From: Symbiodinium natans
Lineage: Eukaryota > Sar > Dinophyceae > Suessiales > Symbiodiniaceae
Reading direction: 5' to 3'
Assembly (NCBI GenBank): GCA_905221605.1
Contig: CAJNDS010001024.1
Coordinates: 459,501 to 523,500, forward strand
DNA: 64,000 nt
The notes beneath the pieces were generated by a model. That model made no database searches. It was not told where the DNA came from and worked only from the letters and a program-made list of their open reading frames with translations. Positions 22,517-35,407 of this stretch are shown one piece after another (the first letter of the stretch is position 1; each line of letters starts with the position of its first letter). The translations under genes were made by a program, and so were the position numbers.

Positions 22517-25179
22517 CACGTGGGGATACTTAGCAAAACCACCGACTAAATCAGCCATCGTGTCTGGAAGGCCACTTTGGAGGGCCTAGGGATGCCTAGA
22601 GTGCCTAGAGCCTTCACCGGACCTGAATGCCAATATGAAGAACCAAAGCCAGACATCCCGATCGCTTGCCTGCAGGGCGCTCCAGTCTCGCAGCTGTGCA
22701 CCAACGACCCGAATGAGCGTACCTGGTTGCGTCGAGAGGCTTGTGCATGGCGCTCCATGCATCAGCCTCTACAGTAACGAGATGACAGAGTCATGTTCTG
22801 TACGGGCTTTCCTCCCCGGCTGCCCAAGCGCAAAGTCGAAGAACTTCTTGTGCACAGTTCTGGCACATACACGCACCCGGTAGTGCTGAGCCATTCTGGC
22901 TGCCCATGCCCCTCCCCCCAATCACCCGACACTCAAAACCACCCAACAACGCTTCCACCTGATTTGAAGAGTTTCAGGCAACCTGCTAACCTACACTCAA
23001 CACTCCCTTGCAGCCACGAGGGGCTTGGGCAGGCTCTGTCTTCGGTAGGCTGCGGCGCAGCCGAAGGATGTCTGACACCTTTGCATCAAACCCAGGCACG
23101 GCACATGACATCCTGGGCTTATGGGGGCTTCGATGCTCACACTCACACAATGCGGAAGGAAAGACAAGAAACATTGATTGGGGCCAGCTTTGGCCGGCGC
23201 ATATTACGGCTGTCAAGTTCATGATCAAACACAAGAAGTGACCATAATCGCATCCAACCGGATCCTGGAATCGCGCCTCGTAACCTTGCGCAAAAAGAGT
23301 GCACCAAGCTGTCACATCAAGTCCAAAGCCAAAGAGCGAAACCCGTTGGCTCGGACCGGTTTGGATTGTGATGAACCTCCCCCCCACTCCCCACCTAAAT
23401 CTGCAGCCGTCATGCCGCAACCATGTGCTGTCACATGCTGAAGAACGATTCACCGACTCCATGACGAGCCGTGATCCTGCCCTCGTGGAGCAGGAACCCC
23501 CAAATGCTGGTCAAGACTCCCTCCGCCCCTCAACCCCACTAAACCCACGCACGTTTCCGTCCCAGCAGCCGAGAGAACGGAGGACCGGCTCCGGATCGGG
23601 TGCTTCCCACCAGCTGTAGAGGTCTCGATCCAGAGCTCCTGTGCGGCTCCCCGGCCACGGGGCTGAAAGGCTCGAGGCTTACAGATGCTTGACTGATGGT
23701 GGCACTAAGGTTCAAGCCCTACTTTGGGGGCGCGCCAGAGGCTTCCTAAAGTTTGTACTGCGGGTTGCAAGGATTCAAGATGATTCAAGGCTGCGGCTGC
23801 CGCAACTTGGGAAGAGCTGATGGTAACGAATGTCCTCGAAGGTCAAGGGCTGGACAGCATGAATGGTCGGACCCACAATGATTTCCTGCATGCACGTAAG
23901 TGAGTGGTTCTGGCGCATGAAAACAGGTGCTACGGCGCTACTTAGAGACTCAACTTTAGGCCGTTGAGGCAGCACCCAAGCCAACCGACAACTGCTCCTC
24001 GTCCTCTGCTTCAAGCCCGAACTCTGCCTGGCAGCAGGGACGGACAAATTGCAAAAGCAAAGCACCCCCTACCTCAGGTCGATTTCAAATGCCTTCTCCC
24101 AGGCTCAGCCGGGGGTGGGTTCCGACGTGAGGGCATAATTTCGATGTCGTTCTTGGTATGTCTCCGAGCGAGACAAGTATGGCACACACACTGCTTCCCA
24201 CGCAGTCGCGCGCCCGCTACATTCGATGTTTTCTTCTTCTTCTTCCGGGCATGGGGAAAGGGGGGGGTCCTCCCCAAACTCGACGGCTTCCCAGGCTGGG
24301 CCGGGGAAAACGTGCGGTTTACGCACCAGCGGTACATAGTCTGGGGGGCTGCGACCCCGCTGTTCAAATTTCTCGGCCAACTAACTATGGGGTTTCCCCG
24401 TCCACCACCAACTGGAGACCACCCCAATCACCGGATCGCACCAGGAACCCGCAACCCGCAAGGGAAGCAGGGAGGTTCTCAGTCGTGAAACACTCATCCT
24501 CACCTGCAAAGTCCATTTTCTTCTTCTTCCTCCTCCTCTTCTCCTCCTTCTTCTTTTGCTTCTGCTGCTGAAGGGCCCCCGGGGTTCCCCCCTCTCTCCT
24601 CTTCCTCTTCGAATCTACCCTAAATCTCTATCTGAAACGCAAGCAAACCTGACAACCGCACCTCGGTGTCCGTCGGAGTGGTCACCTCTGCAGCGATCTC
24701 CTCTGCAGCAGAAGGTGGGGGACGTCAGGGCAAAGAGATGGTTCTTGGACATTCCATCTCGGCTCAGAGATTGCCAGGCCACCTCACTAGCCAGACTGAC
24801 TTGGGTATGTGGCGTCGTGTGCAGACCCTCTGAAACTCTACTCTGGAGGCTGATGGGCTTCCTTGGTTCGTTGAAGCCTCCCCTGCACCTTCCTTGGAGT
24901 TCCGCCGTTCCACAGTGGCCAGAAGATGTTGGATGGAACTTGTGTGGTTTGAATGTCCCGGCACACACCATTGCAGCAGCTCCTTCATGGTCTTCCGCGC
25001 AGGTCCTCCGAGGGGTGGGAGCTGACATGCCGACTCCGGCGCTTGAAAGAACCCAGGTGACAAACTTCACCCTGCAAGTAGGGCAACATGCAAAATCCAT
25101 AATTACCAGCGGTTGCGGCACAAATCAGAAGGCTATGAAATAATTCATAGAAATCTGCAAACAATATCGAACAGGATCG

Positions 25180-25464
25180 TCAGGGCTCTGCAATGAACCT
25201 TGCCTGGAAGTCACTGGCATACATGTTCTCAACCCTAATCACTGCATGCAAGAGGCGTTCGGCTGCTGCGGCAGCCGTGGCGGCAGCCGTGGCGGCAGCC
25301 GTGGTGGCAGCCGTGGCGGAAGGCGTGGGAGCCGCAGTGGTAGAGGCGGAAGCAGAATGAGAAGCGGCCCGCTTTGACGAAGTCTGACAAAGTAGCTTCA
25401 AGGGCTTCAGGGTTTGCGGGCCAGTCAGGGTTTCGGCTGCTTCAGCGGAATCGATGGCGGCCAC
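25180..25464 (-). CDS. Possible Ala/Thr-rich exon over a 12-bp repeat (strand uncertain)
   Basis: Minus strand from ATG 25464 reads 94 residues: a normal-looking start (MAAIDSAEAAETLTGPQ), an Ala/Thr/Ser run from the 12-bp repeat, and AVIRVENMYASDF before the stop. On the plus strand the same repeat reads GGSRGGSRGGRRG, an RGG-box-like sequence. Both are plausible; neither has supported splice partners. Minus is favoured only because the resolved genes are all on that strand. Confidence 0.25.
   Translation of the reverse strand: MAAIDSAEAAETLTGPQTLKPLKLLCQTSSKRAASHSASASTTAAPTPSATAATTAAATAAATAAAAAERLLHAVIRVENMYASDFQARFIAEP
25265..25325. repeat. 12-bp tandem repeat GGCGGCAGCCGT, about four copies
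   Basis: Units differ at single positions; length divisible by three keeps both strands open in frame. Confidence 0.85.
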
Positions 25465-26517
25465 TCTTCGCTACGTCAATCTTCAACTTCAACCACCAAA
25501 ACGAGCTGAAATGAGCTGAACTCCCAAAAGCTTCCCAAGCCAACCCCCACAAGCAAGAAGAAAGCAGGGCAGGGGCCTTCGAGCTCGGCTCCGTGGAGGA
25601 GCGCGACCTTGCGCAGGCCCGCCCATTCACATTTGCACAGGAGGTCAGCATACGTCAGCACTCCCAACGCGTTCGTGGCTGCCTTTGAAGCGCGCGCTGC
25701 CAGAACCATGACCCAAAATGCAGTTCGGCGTGAAGGTGAGACGCCCAAAAAGTCAGTTCAGGCAGCTTCTTTTTGGGGGGTGCGGGGGGGGGAGGGGCCT
25801 TCGGGTTTTGGGGGGCGGGAGTGTGGGGTAGTCAGCGTATAAGGTCTTGATGGGTTTTGGAGGCCCAAGGGCCACTGCGCGCCAGGAGGCTGGTTCTGCG
25901 GTGACTTCTGAGCCTGTTTCGACACCTGCCGGCTTCGGGCCTCCTGTGGATGAGCTCCGGTGAAGGAACTTTCATGCCTTCCGGGATGGTCGGGGCCGTT
26001 GTAAGGGGGTGTCCATAGGTTCATAATACGGTTTACCAGGGCTATGGGGACGGCTTGAAATCTCGAACCGTGCAACCCAGAAAAATCCGAAGCCCCGCTG
26101 TCCTCTGCTGCCTCTGGACGCAAGTTGGGAGAATGGCCTGGGTAAAGAGGTACCGGAATGTTCGAGGGCAGCGTCGATACTACCTTTTCAGTGCCTTTTT
26201 TTAACCCTAAGGCCCTAAGGTGGTTCTTGAGCAAGAGTCTGATGGGGTCACTGTGCGCTTACCAGGTTACCACTCCGGGCAACACCCAACATCTGCGGAG
26301 AGGACCTGTAGCATCTTTACATCATGGTCCCTTTCTCGAGCTCAAAGTGTTCCGTGGTGACCTTTTGGGGCTCTCTAAGTTTAGCGTAGCTTTGGGGCTT
26401 GGGAGGGCCGTAGGACTCGGCGATCCCGTTCGTTGCCTGGGTTGGGGCTTGAGTTCTGCAATACTAACGTTGAGTGGCCGGTTGTGTGGAAGCGCTGCGC
26501 CCGGAGCAGTTGCATCC

Positions 26518-28702
<2,185 letters not shown>

Positions 28703-31700
28703 CTAGATGCTAGAGGTCCTAGAGAGATCGTGCTGAAGTCGACAACCATTTTGAAACCGCAAGCGACTACAAGTCCCGCGCCAGCTCCAACATCCTCCTT
28801 CCAACTAGATTGCAAGGTAGAGACCGTGCACAGCACATGAAACACTATTGAGCCAAAAACAGCATCGCGAAGGACCAAAGCTGATGTCTGATGCATCTGT
28901 GCAACTTCTGTGCAGTTGCTGGGCGCCACCCTTCCAAGGAGTACAGTACCACAAGACTACGAAGACCTAGTACTCTCTTCTTGCAGCACAGACCATGGCC
29001 ATGGGGTATCCTCGCTCTCATCGCCGCCCGCTACCTGCAGTAGAAGGGGCGATGCGACCGCTCCCAAGCAATGGCCAAGCGCTTTGCATCAAGAATGAAA
29101 CAGTAAGTCCGTAAGGCAGGCTCAGCTCAAAATGCGCAGAAGCCTGCGTGGAATTTTCAGTCAACTCTGTCCTTCAGACCCCAACGTGCGGCCCTCCGTA
29201 AGCAGTCTTAAAGGAGCCGCAAACACCCATTGCCAGACTGGTGGCTGCTGCACCAATACGGGCTTTGTTACCTGGGCGGGAAGTTGTGGAATGGGACACA
29301 CGACCCCATCCCTTCACTGCAGGGCTGAGCAAAGGAAAAGATATGCCAGGGAGCCTTTTCGTGCTTCACCGCGCTTCCGGTCGGTCTCCACATCCCCCTT
29401 AGCCGATGCTTGATCACATGACGGGAGCATGTTGCAACCTTCTCGTTGGCAAGGCAGCCCCTTCTAAGCCCATGATTCGGCGGAGCACGAAGTAAAATCA
29501 CAACGCGGCACGGTTCGTTCAGGACCCTCGCTGCCCCTGCTCGTTCTGTCAGCTACAACAGCAGCTCAGGAACCAGTGGCACAAGCACTTTGTGGTCTGG
29601 GGGCGGAATGCCGACTCAAGATCTTGCTCAACAGCCACATCACCCTCAGCCCTACCCGGTCCTAACCCAAACTAACCCAGGTGACACCCCAGGAAGCGTA
29701 AAACCCGAGGCCAAACAAGCCAGGGCACCATGACCAAAGCTGCCTGCTCGTCATCGTCGGGAGGATTCGTCAGCGACCTGAGACAGGAGCAAGCACAGGC
29801 GGTGAGCTTTCTGGGGCTACGTTCGGGCTCTCGGTGCACTGAGCAGCTGGGTGGGCCACATCGCATCATGACATGGGTCCGAGAAAAAAAAGCGTTCGGC
29901 TTTTTAAAGTTTAGGCTTCGGACCCTCCACAGCTGGTCAACAGACGGCGCCAAGTCTCCATAGACTTGTTTAGGACTGAAAATTTCGACAGTGCGAACCC
30001 CACGCTGCCAATCCCTCAGCCCACTAGGATAGTTTTGCTGGTCTTGGGGGCTGGGATGGCTTCTCACTTCCATTCCTCAACTACGTAGTTGAAAAGACTT
30101 TTGAGGCGGAACAGCGGAGGCCAAGCTACTCCGTGGCATCACCCGGGTGCGATGGATACTGGCAACAACTGCTGCCTGCAGGGCACATCTCGTGGCATCG
30201 AAAGCTGAGAAAGAAAATGAATCTCGGACCAGGTTTGAGGCTGAACGCAGGCCTAAAGATTGACAGTTGAGGTTGGAGCGCGCGTGTCTACATATGTTGC
30301 TGGTTTGCTCGTGTGCCACATCGCATCGTCAAGAGCACCTGCCTGAAGTACCCATGGCTGCACCGGTATCGAGTGCCGGCCGAGGGCAATTGTCAACCAA
30401 AGCTAAGATTGGTGCAGAGATTGCAGGATGCAGGGTTGGCGACCTCTGCGGCCGGTTGGGATGAAAGCGGCAAACACTTAGAACTAAACCCCGGTTTGGA
30501 AAAACGCACAGGGATCGCTGGTAAGAGCTTGCGGCCTAGTCTGCAGGCGGGTGTAAGTCATGGAAAACTCAGACTACACGGCTTCTGCAGTCTGCCTGTT
30601 GAGCCCAAACACGGGTCGTTCGACAAGCTGCACAAGAGCCACAGGCATCATCATGGGCATGAACCAGGGTAGGGGATCTGACTGGCAAGCCTGATTTGGG
30701 CAATGACGATGCATCGGTCCAATTACGGCCGCAATGCCAAGCCCATATAGCAGATCAAAACCAAATAGCTTCCAGGCCCCGACATTTACGCACTACTAGT
30801 TTGCATTCACAGTCAGTGTGTGTGATACTGAGGGCGAGGGAAGGCAGGAAGCCTTTGAAAAACGCTGACACCCCGAATGCCTGACACACCATTTGTAGGA
30901 AGTCCCGAAGATTTTGCCCAACAAGGCGGACCCACCTAAGGATTCATTGCCCTCAGGCCCAGCAGCTCCAGCAGCTGTCAAAATCCGAAGACCCTCCATT
31001 GACAGATCCCGGCTTCTGAGCCAACGTGCCCATGGCACCTTCAAAGCCTCTGACAAAGCCCGCCTCGCGATTCAATTCTGGTCAGCAGGGCTACCCATAC
31101 TATCGAAACATCGAAATGTCCCTCACCGGATTGAAGGTTTCACTGGCTCCAGCCATTCAGCTTGGAGGCTTCAGCTTGAGGCTGCTAGCTTAGACAAGGG
31201 TACCCTTGAGATACACCTTCGCACGCCCACCTTCAGGGCCCAAATGCTGAGCCCTGCCAACCCGTAAGGCCGTAACATCTCGAAGCGGAGCTCTTCCTTG
31301 AACCTGGGGCGCGGTGGAAGCGCGACTGACTCCAAATGATTACCAACCTGTGGTCCAAACGAGCCATCTCCAAAAGCCGTAAAACTGTCTTAAGCTATTT
31401 TAAGCCTAAAGGCCCCTTTCTGCCTTGCCCTTGTTCATCCGGGCCTCTTGACGACTGCTTGGTACAGACCCGCACAGAAACACTCCTGGCTTCCAAACCA
31501 ATCCCGCACACCTGCTCTAACCACAACCCAAGTGCAAGTCCGAAAGCAACGACTCCCGCCCTTTAAAACCCCCATGAAAACTGCCCAGGATGCTGCAGGG
31601 ATGTTGCGCCGAGGCCGCGGCTCCGTCACGGAACGCTGAACTACATCGGCCACGGGCCTTAAACGTGCCCCGAGGCATCTGCGAAGGCCCGAGGCCCCCC

Positions 31701-32442
31701 TTGCAAGGTCCAACATCTCAGACGGCTGCTTGGCCAAAGCCCGAAAGGATTCTGAGGACCATGCGACCCCGGGAGAGTATCTGCCTGTGGACAGGGCAAG
31801 GTGGGTCCGCGTTGGCTATCGAAAAACCAACCCCTTTGCATCCAAGACCCGAAAACTTCGCATCGTAAGGCTCCAGTGTCTGAGATGCCACAAACTCGCC
31901 CTTTCCAGCCCTGAAGGTCTGTGACCCCAACCTATTCTTTAGCAGGTCCAAGTCTGGTCTGCCGTCATGTTCATACCACCTGCCTAGCTGACGGTCGCTT
32001 AATCACGCACACTCTTCCAGGCAAGGCACGTGCTGATCCTCAGGGTTTAAGGCCTAGGGCCTAGGGCTTTGTATCACTCACGCTCAATTCCTCTTCAATT
32101 GTTCAAGCCTCCCCTTGCAGGCCTCAAACGAGCAGCGCTTGCAGCGGCAGGCGAACTCCCAGCGCTGGGATTGGCCTCTGCGCTGCATGTACAACAATAC
32201 ACTGAATCATGCTTGTATGAAAGATCCAAACAAAACACCTGCATCATGACTTGAAGTTCTGTCAGCCCTCTGGATCCAGTTAAAGCTCGACCTGAGACCC
32301 AGTCCGTGCCGCTCTGCCAGGTCTCCCTCCACATCGAAGTAGCGGTGACCTCGATGCAAACGATACTTTGGAGTGCTGGAAGCAGCTCACGAATCTTGAG
32401 AGTGAGGGTCCATGTCAGTACGGTCTGGGGGTGCCACATAAC
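28703..32442. other. 3.7 kb without an assignable gene
   Basis: Exon-like composition appears on both strands near 29716-29800 (minus: LTNPPDDDEQAALVMVPWL) and 30920-31060, but I cannot choose strand or family. Nothing else recognisable. Confidence 0.3.
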
Positions 32443-32511
32443 TCCTCGCCGGCATCCATGTCCCGCGTGGCTGTGAAGATCATGGCCTGCAGATTTTGTA
32501 GGGCGAACGCC
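32443..32511 (-). CDS. Possible SET-domain exon
   Basis: The minus strand reads FALQNLQAMIFTATRDM then DAGEEL; the pattern F-x-A-T-R-D-I/M-x-x-G-E-E-L is the end of the SET methyltransferase core. A GT donor fits after GAGGA at 32443, and CAG acceptors lie just upstream. The preceding NHSCxPN motif was not found nearby. A start-like segment at about 32690-32722 (MKLILTFLDK) and a possible next exon near 32295-32355 (HRGHRYFDVEGDLAERHG) are on the same strand. Without the upstream half this is only suggestive. Confidence 0.33.
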
Positions 32512-34077
32512 TGATCCTTGGGTCTCGCTGGGATCAACTGGTCTGTTGCGAAAAGAAAGTGCTTAGAAAACGAGCCACTGACATTTTCACGACTCTGTGA
32601 ACCGGAGCAAGATGTCCCGAGAAACGCAGAGGATCTGTTGTTCGCGCTTCAACCTCGATCTCCTAGTTCAGCTTGTCACTCGAGCCTTGTCCAGGAAGGT
32701 CAGGATGAGCTTCATGGTGGAACCGCCACGGCCATCGCAGCCTCAGCGCAAGGATCCTTCGATTGAGAGCAAGGCGATGGCGCGAGTTAGACGAGGGAGG
32801 GGCTCTACAGGACGGGCTGCTGTCCAGTACGGAACAGGTCTGGTAGGCCTCATGGGCCCCAGATGACGAGAGGTATTGAAAGCAACCTCGATGACCTGGA
32901 GTGTAAGGATTATATTGTAATCACGAGTCCGAAGATGAGTTTTGCGTGCTTGATGTGATAACAGTCATGCAAGAAGCAAGCAAATGGTGGGGGTGGCAAC
33001 GATGCTCCGTCTGCGCTGTGCCACCTCCAAGTTCTGAGCTTAAAGGATCAGGAGAATATGAAGGCAAAAGGCCGCTGGCAGGCAAGATGGAAAGGCTATT
33101 GACTCTAGGGAAATTTCAAGGTCCTCCAAGAAAGCCATGTTCACATATTCGAGAACCATCAGAAAGCCATGCCATGGAATACTGATACAATAAACGCTCC
33201 GGCTTTTTTGGGAGATCTCTGTGACAACACGCATTCATGTCTAACACAGCATAATGGTGCATCGACTCCGGTCTTGTGGCCCACATGTGCAATGTGAAGT
33301 CAGCCAGTTCAGTATGTACTGCCACAATTAGAATGTGATAGTTGTAACTTACTGGTTCAAGACGAGCTGGTCAACACCAGAATGCCTGTGCCGCCTGATG
33401 GAAAAGCCTTCCTGTTGAACAAGTGTTTGTGATTTCAGTGATTTGATTCGCTTAACATCAATTCCCCGCTCGCATCTCCGCAATCTCCTCATACATTCGG
33501 ATGACCCTGAATCTATTCCAACTGTTTACATGAACCTTCTGAAGGTGCAAAAAAAGTCCACTGTTCTTTACGTTCACCACGAAAAAACATCTCTAAAGCC
33601 AGCACCAATAATCGGCCTTTGGGTTACTCACACCGACAAAGGATTCTACTCGATTCAAACTCCAAGCTGAAGACAGTGGTTGAAGATGGAAGGCAGCCCA
33701 TAGAGGGCGGCGGAGCCTTCCGAGAATGGGGAAACGATGGCTACGGCGGCTATGGTGGCTACTTTCGAATCCCGCCTTCCTCCAGCACGAAGACCTGAAG
33801 TCCGGCACAGGAACTGCAAGCGCCGAATCCCCCCCTTGAAGGTTTGGAAGAACAACTGCAGTCCAAAACAAAACGTTGACCGATTTTTGCGCGCTCCGTT
33901 GACCGATTTGAGTTCGCAGGTCTTGGACGTGCAGTTAAGACCCGCCCACTTGCAACGTGCTTGGTGCCAGCACATTGTGGTTCAAGATCTCCTGGAGCTG
34001 GAGGTCGCCCTCTGGAGCCTCAAAGACATGGAGGCTATGGGGCAGCTCTCTGGTCGGCAGGCCGGCTAAACATAGGG

Positions 34078-34160
34078 TTTAGGTTTAGGGTTTGGGGTTT
34101 GGGGTTCAGGGTTCAGGGTTCAGGGTTTAGGGTTTAGGGTTTAGGGTTTAGGGATGTTTA
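34078..34160. repeat. Interstitial telomere-type repeat (TTTAGGG and variants)
   Basis: About a dozen heptamers in tandem: TTTAGGG, TTTGGGG and TTCAGGG mixed, the last five perfect. Confidence 0.95.
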
Positions 34161-34315
34161 GGGTTTAGGCTCGAAGCAGCCACGCCTGCCCCTCCGGCAG
34201 AGGCTCGGGGACCTCATCGGGCATAGGGTACAGCGCCTCGCAGGCATCCCATCAAGCTTTGCTGGGGGCTCCACATGAATCTTCTACAAGCGGGCTTATC
34301 GAGACGACCACAGAC

Positions 34316-34915
34316 CTGCAGATTTTCTGCGGAATGCCATTCCAGTCTTCAACGAAGCTCAACGGCAAACCCGAAAGAGCAGGTCCCGCCAGGCCTGCGC
34401 AAGCTCCTCGGGTGACAAGGCACGGCCTGTGCAATAGAGTGGATGCTGCAGGTGCCCGCTGTTCGGTGGGATCCTGTGATGAACTTTAGGCAACCGCCCA
34501 CCACTCCTCGAAACCCTGCATGCTGAGATGAATTATGGGGATGCGTCGCCTGCCTGCGCCCCCACCATCTGCCAGGCATCGGAGCCGGCGCCTGGCGCGG
34601 CCAGAGACCCGGCCTCATTTCGTGCATTTGGGGGGCATTGCCTGGTACAAAACTCTTCGCCCCGAAACCAAAACCCCATGGTTTGGATGTGGCAAACCTT
34701 GCTTTTCCTGTTGCATCCGGCCTGTGCATCTCACCTGCTTTTCCTGCATCCTGTACTGTGGCACCCTGCCTGAGCCTGTCTTCCCCCCTCCTCTTGGACT
34801 TAGCCGCGCGCAACGCTGCTTGAGCGCTTCCACCAGTGCCGGCCCGTTCGCCGATGCCTCGAGGCACCAAGCCATGAGCGGCGACCGTGCCCCGCAGGTG
34901 CGGAGGAGAGCTTGT
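34316..34915 (-). CDS. Two candidate exons of an unidentified protein
   Basis: Segment one, about 34735-34910, reads SPLMAWCLEASANGPALV then EALKQRCARL and ends VPQYRMQEKQ at a GTGAG donor (34734). Segment two, about 34316-34375, reads LPLSFVEDWNGIPQKICR and ends at a GTCTG donor (34315). Both have the C/G-rich third positions of the confident genes here. The pattern P-x-x-F-V-x-D-W-x-x-I recalls the end of exostosin-type glycosyltransferases, but this is a weak resemblance. Acceptors and linkage are unresolved. Confidence 0.3.
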
Positions 34916-34927
34916 GCCCTGGATACA

Positions 34928-34934
34928 AAATATA

Positions 34935-35024
<90 letters not shown>

Positions 35025-35407
35025 TAAGATATATTATATATTATATATTAATATATTAATATATATAAATATTATATTAATATATTAAATATATTATATA
35101 TATTTATATTAATACATATTAATATATAATAATATTAATACATATTAATACATATTTAATACCATATTAATACATATTAATACATATTAATACATATTAT
35201 ACATATTAATACATTTAATATATTAATACATAATATTAATACATATTAATACCATATTAATACATATTAATACATATTAATACATATTAATACATATTAA
35301 TATATTAATATATTAATATATTAATATATTAATATATTAATATATTAATATGTATTAATATGTATTAATATGTATTAATATGTATTAATATATATATATA
35401 TATATAC
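34928..35407. repeat. 480-bp AT-only tract with changing unit structure
   Basis: Pure (TA)n 34928-35020, then ATATTAAT palindromic units, then repeats of TAATACATAT with indels, then TATTAA runs and back to (TA)n by 35407. Almost no G or C. Able to extrude cruciforms and to unwind easily. Confidence 0.97.

Larger units (their letters stand above)
20627..26517. other. Low-exon-density region, isolated exon-like segments
   Basis: No gene could be assembled. Minus-strand segments with coding-like composition: about 21230-21300 (RKQDRVCAILEESEAISS), 22085-22190 (Arg/Ser-rich), 23004-23082 (VSDILRLRRSLPKTEP, ending at an AG/G site), 23807-23852 (PLTFEDIRYHQLFPS), 25562-25740 (Ala/Leu-rich). They could be 5' exons of the cNMP gene at 15674-20626 or of separate genes. 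The plus-strand ORF 24556-25143 has no motif I recognise. Confidence 0.3.

Noticed and set aside
24556-25143. 195-codon plus-strand ORF
   Set aside because: Begins in a TTC/CTG-rich tract, has no motif, and minus-strand frames over it look equally coding.
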